Of a stretch of DNA of 54,835 nucleotides, positions 32,922 to 40,635 are shown piece by piece; the stretch's first letter is position 1, and every line of letters starts with the position of its first letter. Source of the stretch: Pseudonocardia halophobica. GTDB taxonomy: Bacteria; Actinomycetota; Actinomycetes; Mycobacteriales; Pseudonocardiaceae. The notes beneath the pieces are model-generated. The model worked only from the letters and a program-made list of their open reading frames with translations. It searched no databases and was not told the origin of the DNA. Position numbers and translations under genes: made by a program. Location of the stretch: the NCBI RefSeq assembly GCF_027922425.1, contig NZ_BSFQ01000047.1, forward strand, positions 1 to 54,835. The letters run 5' to 3'.

Positions 32922-33809
32922 ATGGCAGGCAGCGTGACGGTCCCGGCCCGGCGGCTGGCGGGCGCTCTTGAACCCGTCGTCGGCCAGGTCTACTTCGCAC
33001 CCGAGGCCCACGAGGCGTACGAGAAGCTCGGGTTCGGGGGCAGCCCCCGGTCGCTGCGCGGCGTCGCCGCCCCCGACGGCCCGGCGTACTTCTGCAGCCG
33101 CGGGTCGGTGCTCGGCCAGGTGCCGGGCGAGGTCGTGGCCTCGGCGTTCGGTGTGTTCAACCCGGAGGCCGTGGTGCCGGCGGTGGCCCACGGCTGGACG
33201 CTCACCGACGCCGCCACGATCTGCGAGGCCCGCACCGACGCGGCCCGCGCCCAGCTCGTCCGGATCCTCGGCGAGCGGCCGGAGGGTCTCGACCGGGCCC
33301 GTGACCTGCTCGAACGGGCCGTCGCACCGCTGCGCCCCGAGGGCAAGGCGCTGTTCGCGGGGCTGCAGTCGCTCGGCCTGCCCGGCGACCCGGTCGCGGA
33401 CGTCTGGCGCCTCGGCGACCTGCTGCGCGAGTATCGCGGCGACGCGCACATCGCGGCCTGGACCTCCGCCGGCTTCGACGCCACCGAGATCGGGCTGCTC
33501 ACCGAGCCGTACTGGGGCGTGCCGCTGCGCAGCTACGTCCGCTCCCGGGCGTGGACCACCGCGCAGCTCGACGCCGCGGAGGAACGGCTGGTGGCCCGCG
33601 GGCTGCTGGCCGACGGAGCGCTCACCGACCGGGGCCGCGAGGAGCGCGAGGCCGTCGAGGTCGCGACGGACCGGATGTGCGAGCCGATCGTCCGGGCCCT
33701 CGGCGCGGACGTCGACACCCTCGTCGACCTGCTGCGGCCGTGGGGCCGGGCCGTGCGCGAGGCGCAGGGCTACCCCGCCTCCGGCCCGCACGACCTCGCC
33801 GGCTCCTGA
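32922..33809 (+). CDS. SCO6745/SalK-like family protein
   Basis: A 295-residue all-helical soluble protein matching the actinobacterial SCO6745 family: LEPVVGQVYFAPEAHEAYEK, then YFCSRGSVLGQVPGEVVASA and FGVFNPEAVV. The second half contains TEPYWGVPLRSYVRSRAWT, a common end segment with winged-helix-like pattern ERLVARGLLADGALTDRG. No enzymatic function is established. ATG 32922 has GGAGG. Convergent with the mim activator gene. Confidence 0.8.
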   Translation: MAGSVTVPARRLAGALEPVVGQVYFAPEAHEAYEKLGFGGSPRSLRGVAAPDGPAYFCSRGSVLGQVPGEVVASAFGVFNPEAVVPAVAHGWTLTDAATICEARTDAARAQLVRILGERPEGLDRARDLLERAVAPLRPEGKALFAGLQSLGLPGDPVADVWRLGDLLREYRGDAHIAAWTSAGFDATEIGLLTEPYWGVPLRSYVRSRAWTTAQLDAAEERLVARGLLADGALTDRGREEREAVEVATDRMCEPIVRALGADVDTLVDLLRPWGRAVREAQGYPASGPHDLAGS

Positions 33810-33821
33810 AGCCCGGACCCC

Positions 33822-35708
33822 TCAGACCTCCGACCCGTCCGGCATGGAGATGCCGTAGCCGCGGATCTTGCGGTAGATCGTGGCCCGCGACATCCCCAGC
33901 CGCCGGGCGGCCTCGGCCTTGTTGCCGTCCGTGTCGAGCAGGGCGTCGACGATGGCGTCGCACTCGATCGCCTCGAGCGGCGTGAGCACCCGGCGGGTGA
34001 TCGCCCGCGTCTCCGGCGGGAGGTCCTCCGGGCGGATCGTGCCGGTGCGCCGGCGCGCGACGACCTTGCGCAGCACCTGGTAGAGCTGGTCGACGTTGCC
34101 CGGCCAGCGGTTGCGCATGAGCACCCGCATCGCCTCGGGCGAGCAGTGCAGGTCCGCGCCCCGGGTGAGCCGCGCGAGCAGGTACGGCACCAGCTCGGCG
34201 ACGTCCTCGATGTGGTGGCGCAGCGGCGGCACCTCGATGCTGCGCGGGAAGCAGCCGAGCAGCTCGGTGAGCTCGGGGGAGTCGGGCTCGGAGCTCCGCG
34301 ACCGGGTGGCGACGACCCACTGCCGCTCCGGGTCGGTCGACTCCCGGTACGGCTCCAGCGCGTCGGCCAGGGCCAGCGCGTGCTGCGGGGACAGGGCGTC
34401 GAGGTGCTGCAGGACGAGCGTCCCGCCCCCGGTGTGCAACTCGTCGGACACCTCGGCGATCCACCGGGGGCCGCAGTGCGCGGCGTCGAGCACCCGCACG
34501 TGCCCGGCGGGGGAGTGCAGCTGGTGGGTGGCGCGGGCGAGCGTGGTCCGGCCCGTGCCGGTCTCGCCCTCCAGGACCAGCCACTCGTTCATCCGGAAGT
34601 GCCGGTCGACGGCCTGGGCGCACTTCGTCCACAGCGCCCCGGAGCCGACGGCGGCCGGCAGGGCAGTGGTGATCGACGGCGTGGTCGGGCGGCCGTGCAG
34701 CGGCGCCCGGGACACGAGCTGGACCTGCAGGATCCCGCCGGACAGCCCGCCCTCGGCCCAGCTCGGCCGGCACTGCACCCGGGCCGTCGCGCCGCTGGGC
34801 AGGTCGACGAGCAGCTGGCGGCGCCGCCCGCTGCGGATCGCGTCCGTGGCCTCGGCCAGCAGCGGGACCTGGTCGGACGGGTCGATCAGCTCGCGGGCGC
34901 GGTCGTTCATCATCAGCAGGTCGTCGCTGACGGCGAACACGGCGCCGCGGCCGCGGCGGCACGCGGACAGGTAGTCGTGCATCAGGGTGAGCTCGCGCCG
35001 GCCGGACTGCTCGAGCAGCGTCTCCTCGATGCGCCGCGCGATCGTGGCGGCGGTCGCGGCCATCATCGCGCTGGCCTCGCTGCGCCAGCAGGTCAGGTCC
35101 AGCACGCCGAGCAGCTTGCCGTTGACGGGATGGTGGATCGGCACGCCGGCGCACGCCATGTCCTCGAGGTGCTCGACGTAGTGCTCGTGCCCGAACACCT
35201 GCGCCGGCGCGCGGCCCTCCAGGGCGGTGCCGATGCCGTTGGTCCCCACGTACTGCTCGGCGTAGCTGAAGCCCGGGGCCAGCCAGATGCGGTCGAGGTG
35301 GCGGCGCAGCGCGCTGTCGCCCGTGCGCCGGTCGATGACCACGCCCTCGTCGTCGCAGAGGATCACGCTGACCGGCTCGGTGGCGAACTGGTCGGCGATG
35401 TCCTCGATGACGGGCCGCGCGGCGCGCAGCAGCGGGGTGTCCGGCTCGGCGTCGCTCTCGTAGGGCAGCTCGAGGTGGTCGCTCGGCACGGAGAACTGCC
35501 GGGAGCGCGTCCACGACGCCAGGATCGGCGCCCGCACGAGGCTCGGGTCGGGCATCTCGAAGTGGAGGAACGCCTCACGGGCCACGGCCACGCGTTCGGC
35601 GGCCCTGCCGACCGCCACCGGTTCGACGGGCACGGGTGGCCGGCGCGCGGACCCGTCCTCGACGTCCGGCGCCTCGTGGTGGATGGCGCGTTCGTTCTGG
35701 TCGACCAA
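33822..35708 (-). CDS. mimR: AcoR/MimR-like transcriptional activator of the monooxygenase cluster
   Basis: A 628-residue regulator: GAF-like sensory domain (about 100-235), degenerate AAA+ domain (about 355-570) and Fis-type helix-turn-helix (about 584-620, NKAEAARRLGMSRATIYRKI). Actinobacterial proteins of this architecture activate alkane/propane monooxygenase genes. The AAA+ domain is abnormal: Walker A reads GETGTGRTT (Arg for Lys at 387), the Walker B region reads LVLQHLD with no Asp-Glu, and only about 15 residues separate the Cys at 412 from GGGT 427-430, so the GAFTGA loop that contacts sigma-54 is absent. It starts at TTG 35708 and is divergent from mimA. Its own promoter shares the 325-bp region. 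Confidence 0.85.
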   Translation of the reverse strand: MVDQNERAIHHEAPDVEDGSARRPPVPVEPVAVGRAAERVAVAREAFLHFEMPDPSLVRAPILASWTRSRQFSVPSDHLELPYESDAEPDTPLLRAARPVIEDIADQFATEPVSVILCDDEGVVIDRRTGDSALRRHLDRIWLAPGFSYAEQYVGTNGIGTALEGRAPAQVFGHEHYVEHLEDMACAGVPIHHPVNGKLLGVLDLTCWRSEASAMMAATAATIARRIEETLLEQSGRRELTLMHDYLSACRRGRGAVFAVSDDLLMMNDRARELIDPSDQVPLLAEATDAIRSGRRRQLLVDLPSGATARVQCRPSWAEGGLSGGILQVQLVSRAPLHGRPTTPSITTALPAAVGSGALWTKCAQAVDRHFRMNEWLVLEGETGTGRTTLARATHQLHSPAGHVRVLDAAHCGPRWIAEVSDELHTGGGTLVLQHLDALSPQHALALADALEPYRESTDPERQWVVATRSRSSEPDSPELTELLGCFPRSIEVPPLRHHIEDVAELVPYLLARLTRGADLHCSPEAMRVLMRNRWPGNVDQLYQVLRKVVARRRTGTIRPEDLPPETRAITRRVLTPLEAIECDAIVDALLDTDGNKAEAARRLGMSRATIYRKIRGYGISMPDGSEV

Positions 35709-35842
35709 CCGGTTGCCCTTCTCGGAGCAGCTGTGGTCCGCGGTGGCGGCGCAGCCGGGATCGGCCCGGACGGTACCGCCCGGACTCCGACCACGCTAGA
35801 GGCGGATCGCCGCACCCGAAAGTGGCTGGTCAGCTCCACACC

Positions 35843-35857
35843 GTCTCATATTGAGAC
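35843..35857. promoter_or_regulatory. Palindrome GTCTCA-TAT-TGAGAC, candidate activator site
   Basis: Perfect 6-bp arms with 3-bp spacer, about 180 bp upstream of the mimA start, in the range where enhancer-type activators of the AcoR family bind. I infer the mimR product binds here. Confidence 0.6.
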
Positions 35858-35888
35858 CGCAGGTCAGGGGGGTCGGCGGTGTGATTCC

Positions 35889-35904
35889 TGGCACGAGGCG
35901 AGCT
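35889..35904 (+). promoter_or_regulatory. Sigma-54-like -24/-12 sequence upstream of mimA
   Basis: TGGCACG then AGGC then GAGCT: GG and GC are separated by exactly 10 bp as in sigma-54 promoters, with the two T residues of the -12 element replaced. Actinobacteria are not known to carry RpoN and the activator lacks the GAFTGA loop, so this may be chance or a relic. Confidence 0.3.
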
Positions 35905-36033
35905 GTGACGGGGCGCACTCCCGGACCCGGCACGGCGGACCTCGGGCACAGAGCCCGACAGCGTCGCGGGCTCCCGCGCCATCCCACGGCGTCCGCTCTG
36001 TGCGCTCTCACCCCACCACCGTGAGGAGACGAC

Positions 36034-37686
36034 GTGAGTCGGCAGAGTTTGGCGAAGGCTCACCAGAAGATCCAGGAACTCGCCTGGGAGCCGCAGTACC
36101 ACGAGCCGTACATGAAGTACGGAACCGACTACACCTTCCGGAAGGCCGCGAAGAAGGACCCGCTCAAGCAGGTCCTGCGGTCCTACTTCCCGATGGAGGA
36201 GGAGAAGGACCACCGCGTCTACGGGGCGCAGGACGGCGCGATCCGCGGGAACATGTTCCGCCAGGTCCAGGAGCGTTGGCTGGAGTGGCAGAAGCTCTTC
36301 CTGTCGATCATCCCGTTGCCCGAGATCTCGGCGGCGCGCTCCATGCCGATGCTGTTCCAGGCGGTCCCGAACCCGGAGCTGCACAACGGCCAGGCGATCC
36401 AGATGATCGACGAGGTTCGGCACAGCACGATCCAGCAGAACCTCAAGCGCCTGTACATGAACAACTACATCGACCCGGCGGGCTTCAACAACAGCCTCCG
36501 GAACTTCCACACGGACTACTGCGGCACCATCGGCCGCCAGTTCGCGGAAGGCTTCATCACCGGTGACGCGATCACCGCGGCCAGCATCTACCTGACGATC
36601 GTCGCCGAGACGGCCTTCACGAACACCCTGTTCGTGGCCATGCCGGCCGAGGCGGCGGCCAACGGCGACTACCTGCTGCCGACGGTCTTCCACTCGGTGC
36701 AGTCCGACGAGTCGCGGCACATCTCCAACGGCTACGCCACGCTGCTCATGGCGCTGTCGGACGAGGACAACCGCCAGCTGCTCGAGCGCGACCTGCGCTA
36801 CGCGTGGTGGAACAACCACCGCGTCGTCGACGCCGCCATCGGCACCTTCATCGAGTACGGCACGAAGGACCGCCGCAAGGACCGCGAGTCGTACGCGGAG
36901 ATGTGGCGCCGCTGGATCTACGACGACTACTACCGCTCGTACCTCCTGCCGCTCGAGAAGTACGGCCTGGTCATCCCGCACGACCTGGTCGAGGAGTCCT
37001 GGAAGCAGATCTGGGAGAAGGGCTACGTCCACGAGGTCGCGCAGTTCTTCGCCACGGGTTGGCTCGCCAACTACTGGCGCATCGACGGCATGACCGACGA
37101 GGACTTCGAGTGGTTCGAGTACAAGTACCCGGGCTGGTACGACCGGTACGGCAAGTGGTGGGAGAACTACAACCGGCTGGCGCTCCCGAACGGCCACAAC
37201 GCGATCGTGGCCGAGGACGTCGACTACGTGTACCCGCACCGCTGCTGGACCTGCATGGTGCCCTGCCTCGTGCGTGAGGACATGGTCATGCAGGAGGTCG
37301 ACGGGCAGTGGCGGACGTACTGCCACGAGGTCTGCCGCTGGACGGACGCCGAGGCGTTCCGCCCGACGTACCAGGGCCGCGAGACGCCGAACATGGGCAA
37401 GCTGGTCGGCCACCGCGAGTGGGAGACGCTGTACCACGGCTGGAACTGGGCCGACGTGGTGAAGGACATGGGCTTCGTCCGCGACGACGGCAAGACCATG
37501 ACCGCGCAGCCGCACCTGAACCTCGACCCGAAGAAGATGTGGACGCTCGACCACATGCGGCGCATGCCGCATCTGCAGAGCCCCAACGTCCTGCTGAACG
37601 AGATGTCGGACGCCGAGCGCGAGGCGTTCAAGGCGGACTACAACCGCCAGGGCCCGGCCGGCCGGCCGGCTCCCAAGGACGCCTGA
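36034..37686 (+). CDS. mimA: Propane 2-monooxygenase-type hydroxylase, large (alpha) subunit
   Basis: A 550-residue soluble di-iron monooxygenase alpha subunit that activates O2 at a carboxylate-bridged di-iron centre to hydroxylate small alkanes or related substrates. Ligands visible are E97, E127, H130 (DEVRH), E192 and E226, H229 (DESRH). Their spacing of 30, 65 and 34 residues between successive Glu ligands equals that of soluble methane monooxygenase (E114/E144/E209/E243). A Cys-rich segment YPHRCWTCMVPCLV near 405-418 is conserved in this subgroup. GTG 36034 follows GAGGAG. Homologues act on propane, acetone, phenol or tetrahydrofuran; the natural substrate is not decided by sequence. 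First gene of the cluster. Confidence 0.93.
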   Translation: MSRQSLAKAHQKIQELAWEPQYHEPYMKYGTDYTFRKAAKKDPLKQVLRSYFPMEEEKDHRVYGAQDGAIRGNMFRQVQERWLEWQKLFLSIIPLPEISAARSMPMLFQAVPNPELHNGQAIQMIDEVRHSTIQQNLKRLYMNNYIDPAGFNNSLRNFHTDYCGTIGRQFAEGFITGDAITAASIYLTIVAETAFTNTLFVAMPAEAAANGDYLLPTVFHSVQSDESRHISNGYATLLMALSDEDNRQLLERDLRYAWWNNHRVVDAAIGTFIEYGTKDRRKDRESYAEMWRRWIYDDYYRSYLLPLEKYGLVIPHDLVEESWKQIWEKGYVHEVAQFFATGWLANYWRIDGMTDEDFEWFEYKYPGWYDRYGKWWENYNRLALPNGHNAIVAEDVDYVYPHRCWTCMVPCLVREDMVMQEVDGQWRTYCHEVCRWTDAEAFRPTYQGRETPNMGKLVGHREWETLYHGWNWADVVKDMGFVRDDGKTMTAQPHLNLDPKKMWTLDHMRRMPHLQSPNVLLNEMSDAEREAFKADYNRQGPAGRPAPKDA

Positions 37687-37889
37687 GCGCGGGTCAGGCG
37701 AGGGGGGAGGACCGGGTCCTCCGGTCCTCCCCCCGCTCGGGTCGGCCCCGCCCGCGCACCGGGCCGGCCCCGCAGTCCGTCGCACCCGCGGGTCCCGGGG
37801 TCCTCCGCGACCATCATCGTCCACTGTGGACGTGATGGTGGGCCCGGCCCGCGGGTGCTGCCCAACCGAAACCGAGAGGTGGTCCTCCC
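37687..37889 (+). promoter_or_regulatory. Structured intergenic RNA between mimA and mimB
   Basis: Two structures lie in this 203-bp spacer. One is the hairpin 37702-37734. The second is a composite: outer arms GCACCCGCGGG (37782-37792) and CCCGCGGGTGC (37848-37858) enclose an inner hairpin, arms 37810-37822 and 37828-37839 (one unpaired base). The second sits just before the mimB ribosome binding site (GAGAGG) and could affect its translation or mRNA stability. Confidence 0.6.
37702..37734 (+). terminator. Hairpin after mimA (attenuator or stabiliser)
   Basis: A perfect 14-bp stem GGGGGGAGGACCGG / CCGGTCCTCCCCCC with loop GTCCT, 15 bp after the mimA stop. Since the rest of the operon lies downstream, partial termination or 3'-end protection of mimA mRNA is more likely than full termination. 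Confidence 0.75.
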
Positions 37890-38945
37890 TTGGGCGAGAA
37901 ACACGTGGTGCGCTTCGAGCCCGTCGGCATCGAGATCGAGGTCGACGAGGGTCAGACGATCCTGCGCGCCGCCGCCGAGAACGGCGTCCAGCTCATGCAC
38001 GGCTGCAAGGAAGGGCAGTGCGCGGCCTGCAAGTCCTTCGTCCTCGAGGGCGAGGACATCGAGCTCGACAGCTACTCGACGTTCGCGCTGCCGGACTACG
38101 AGAAGGAGGAGGGCCAGACCCTCCTCTGCCGGGCGCACGCCTATGAGGACCTGACGATCGAGCTCCTCAACTACGACGAGGAGATCATCCGGAGCGGACT
38201 GCCGCTGCGCCGGGGCGTGGTCGAGGTGGTGTCCAACGAGGCGGTTACCCACGACATGCGGCACCTGGTCGTGAAGCTCGTCGAGCCGAGCGAGATCAAG
38301 TTCTTCCCCGGCCAGTACATGGACTTCGTCGTCCCCGGTACCGAGGAGACGCGGTCCTTCTCCATGGCGAACACCCCCAACCGCGAGGGGATCTACGAGT
38401 TCGTCATCAAGATCTACCCGGGCGGGCTGTTCTCCGAGCACCTGGCGGACAAGATCCAGGTGGGGGACCGGCTCGAGGTGGAGGCCCCGTTCGGGACCTT
38501 CACGCTCCGGGAGAACCGCACGTCGAACCTCATCTTCGTGGGCGGCGGGGCCGGCATGGCCCCCGTGCTCGGACTGCTGCGGTCCATGGCCGAGCGCGGG
38601 GTCGAGCGCAAGGCGACCTTCTACTACGGGGCCCGCACCGCCCGCGACCTCTGCTTCGAGGACGAGCTCCACGAGCTCGCCGAGAAGATCCCCGACTTCC
38701 GCTACGTGCCCGCCCTGTCCGAGCCGGCGGAGGGCGAGCCGTGGGAAGGCCACACGGGCCTGATCACCGAGGTGGTCAAGGCCCTCGAACCGACACTGGA
38801 AGGAGCAGATGCCTACGTCTGCGGTCCGCCGCCCATGGTCGACGCGGCGATCGCGACGCTGACCGCACTGGGCGTGCGCGAGCAGAACATCTTCTACGAC
38901 AAGTTCACCACGACCGGTGAGCAGGAAGGCCAGGACGGGCAGTGA
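37890..38945 (+). CDS. mimB: Monooxygenase reductase (2Fe-2S / FAD / NAD)
   Basis: A 351-residue electron-transfer protein that passes electrons from NADH to the hydroxylase. The plant-type 2Fe-2S cluster uses C39, C44, C47 and C80 (GCKEGQCAACKS...LLC). The FAD-binding motif RSFS is at 155-158, the nucleotide-binding loop GGGAGMAP near 218-225, and the C-terminal CGPPPM near 315. TTG 37890 is taken as start because it matches the family N-terminus and follows GAGAGG. Its stop overlaps the mimC start by 4 bp. Confidence 0.93.
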   Translation: MGEKHVVRFEPVGIEIEVDEGQTILRAAAENGVQLMHGCKEGQCAACKSFVLEGEDIELDSYSTFALPDYEKEEGQTLLCRAHAYEDLTIELLNYDEEIIRSGLPLRRGVVEVVSNEAVTHDMRHLVVKLVEPSEIKFFPGQYMDFVVPGTEETRSFSMANTPNREGIYEFVIKIYPGGLFSEHLADKIQVGDRLEVEAPFGTFTLRENRTSNLIFVGGGAGMAPVLGLLRSMAERGVERKATFYYGARTARDLCFEDELHELAEKIPDFRYVPALSEPAEGEPWEGHTGLITEVVKALEPTLEGADAYVCGPPPMVDAAIATLTALGVREQNIFYDKFTTTGEQEGQDGQ

Positions 38946-40144
38946 CCACCACAGAGAGCAATCCCTCCGCCCCGACCGAACGCAGCGTGCCGAAGCCCGT
39001 GTTCACGGACGCCGAGGCGGGTGCGAAGGAGTTCCCCGACTCGAGCCCCGCCGCACGGCGCTACAACTACTTCAACCCGGCGAAGCGCAAGCAGACCCAC
39101 TACGAGGACGTGACCGTCGAGGTCCAGCCGGACCCGCGGCACTACCTGTCGCAGGGGTGGATCTACGGCTTCGCGGACGGGAGCAGGGGCTACCCGCTGC
39201 ACTGGACGAAGCTCAAGGCCTGGGGCGTCGACGAGCCGGAGCCGCCGCGCGGCGTCGGGACCGGTTCCATGCACGTCCAGAACTGGCCGGCGCACGGCTG
39301 GCACGAGTTCCGTGACCCGAACGAGGAGTGGGAGCAGACCCTCTACCGGTACAACGCCAACGTCGTCCGCCAGCTCACCCAGAACGTCGAGAACGCCCGC
39401 AACGCCAAGGCCTTCGACCTCTGGACGCCGAACTGGATCCGCTTCGTCGAGCGCAACGTCGGCGCGTGGATGCACATCGAGCACATCCTCGGCCTGTACG
39501 TGTTCGCCGCGAACGAGCGCTCCGGCCCGACGAACATGCACAACACGGCGATGGCGGTGAACAGCGCGCACAAGATCCGCTTCGCCCAGGACCTCGCGCT
39601 CTACAACCTGACCCTGACCGAGGAGATCGACGGCTTCGACGGCAGCGCGCACCTGGAGGCCTGGAACTCCGACGCCGAGTGGCAGGGCGCCCGGAAGGTC
39701 ACCGAGGCGCTCACCGCCGTGCAGGACGACTGGGGCGAGGCCATCTTCGCCGCCAACATCGTGTTCGAGCCGCTGATCGGGGAGCTCTTCCGGTCCAACC
39801 TGGTCATGCAGACCGCGGCCGGCAACGGCGACTTCGTGACCCCGACGGTCATGGGCGCCGGCGAGTTCGACTTCGCCCAGCGCGACCTGCGCTGGACGGT
39901 CGCCTGCTTCGCCCCGCTGGTCCAGGACAAGGAGTTCGCCGACCACAACAAGGGCCTGATGCAGGGCTGGCTGTCGAACTGGGTGCCGCAGGCGCTCGAG
40001 GCGGCCCGCACGATGCAGCCGATGTGGTCCCAGGCCGACCACAAGCCTCCGAGGTTCGAGGACGCCCTCGACCGTGCCAAGAACCGGTTCGCGGGCATCT
40101 GCCGCGACCTCAATCTCGACACCCCCGAGGAGCTGAAGCAGTGA
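38942..40144 (+). CDS. mimC: Hydroxylase small (beta) subunit
   Basis: A 400-residue ferritin-like beta subunit that pairs with the alpha subunit in the hydroxylase dimer but lacks iron ligands. Family features include the N-terminal SSPAARRYNYFNPAKRKQTH-like segment (here DSSPAARRYNYFNPAKRK), HYEDVTVEVQPDPRHYLSQG, WTPNWIRFVERNVGAWMHIE and QRDLRWTVACFAPL. GTG 38942 overlaps the reductase stop (GTGA), indicating translational coupling, and its own stop overlaps the coupling protein start. Confidence 0.93.
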   Translation: MTTTESNPSAPTERSVPKPVFTDAEAGAKEFPDSSPAARRYNYFNPAKRKQTHYEDVTVEVQPDPRHYLSQGWIYGFADGSRGYPLHWTKLKAWGVDEPEPPRGVGTGSMHVQNWPAHGWHEFRDPNEEWEQTLYRYNANVVRQLTQNVENARNAKAFDLWTPNWIRFVERNVGAWMHIEHILGLYVFAANERSGPTNMHNTAMAVNSAHKIRFAQDLALYNLTLTEEIDGFDGSAHLEAWNSDAEWQGARKVTEALTAVQDDWGEAIFAANIVFEPLIGELFRSNLVMQTAAGNGDFVTPTVMGAGEFDFAQRDLRWTVACFAPLVQDKEFADHNKGLMQGWLSNWVPQALEAARTMQPMWSQADHKPPRFEDALDRAKNRFAGICRDLNLDTPEELKQ

Positions 40145-40512
40145 CCACGTTCAAGACGGCAGAGAGCCCGTTCAAGTCCGACAACACCGCCTCGAACATG
40201 TGCGGCTTCACCCTCATGAACAGCCAGGTCGGGGTGCTGATCGCGAACGTCCTGGCACGGCTGGACAACGTGAAGGTCACTCCGCTCCCGTCGATGATCC
40301 GCGTCGACGGGAAGGACAAGTTCGAGGTCGTCTACGCCGACGTCGACGAGGAGGCGGGTGAGGACGAGGACTGGTTCAACGCCGCCGAGTTCGAGGAGGC
40401 GATGTCCACCCACTACGGCCGCATGGTCCACCTCGACGACCGCACGATCATGTTCGCCAACCCCGAGGACGCGGCCGAGTACCTCGACTTCGACCTGAAG
40501 CCGATCCAGTAG
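40141..40512 (+). CDS. mimD: Monooxygenase coupling (effector) protein
   Basis: A 123-residue small protein of the MmoB/DmpM family that binds the hydroxylase and tunes its di-iron site and substrate access; it carries no cofactor. The conserved core is GFTLMNSQVGVLIANVLARL followed by PSMIRVDGKDKFEVVY. The C-terminal half is acidic (EEAGEDEDWFNAAEFEEAM). GTG 40141 overlaps the mimC stop by 4 bp. Confidence 0.93.
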   Translation: MTTFKTAESPFKSDNTASNMCGFTLMNSQVGVLIANVLARLDNVKVTPLPSMIRVDGKDKFEVVYADVDEEAGEDEDWFNAAEFEEAMSTHYGRMVHLDDRTIMFANPEDAAEYLDFDLKPIQ

Positions 40513-40535
40513 GACCGCCGCTCCTCACCCCCGCA

Positions 40536-40565
40536 GGTGGCGGCGGCCGCAGCGCCGCCGCCACC
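40536..40565 (+). terminator. Hairpin between mimD and groEL-like gene
   Basis: A perfect 12-bp stem GGTGGCGGCGGC / GCCGCCGCCACC with a 6-nt loop, extended by a further CCCGC/GCGGG pairing outside a single mismatch (about 40530-40571). Probably a partial terminator that lowers chaperonin expression relative to the enzyme subunits. Confidence 0.75.
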
Positions 40566-40635
40566 CGCGGGTTCGTTGATCCGCACCCGCGCCGCAGACC
40601 AACGCAGTTCGAGATAGTCCGGGAGGACCGTAGTC

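Larger units (their letters stand above)
35709..36033. promoter_or_regulatory. Divergent control region mimR-mimA
   Basis: A 325-bp noncoding region. It contains the perfect palindrome at 35843-35857, a sigma-54-like -24/-12 sequence at 35889-35904, and a GAGGAG ribosome binding site for mimA. I found no convincing sigma-70 -35/-10 pair for mimA. An AT-richer patch around the palindrome stands out from its surroundings. Confidence 0.7.

Noticed and set aside
35889..35904. Functional sigma-54 promoter
   Set aside because: Not accepted as functional because the -12 TT is GA, actinobacteria are not known to have RpoN, and the neighbouring activator lacks GAFTGA; kept only as a curiosity.
40590..40630. 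Possible tRNA (GTTCGA-like T-loop near 40605)
   Set aside because: No acceptor or anticodon stem can be formed around it; it lies in the groEL leader.
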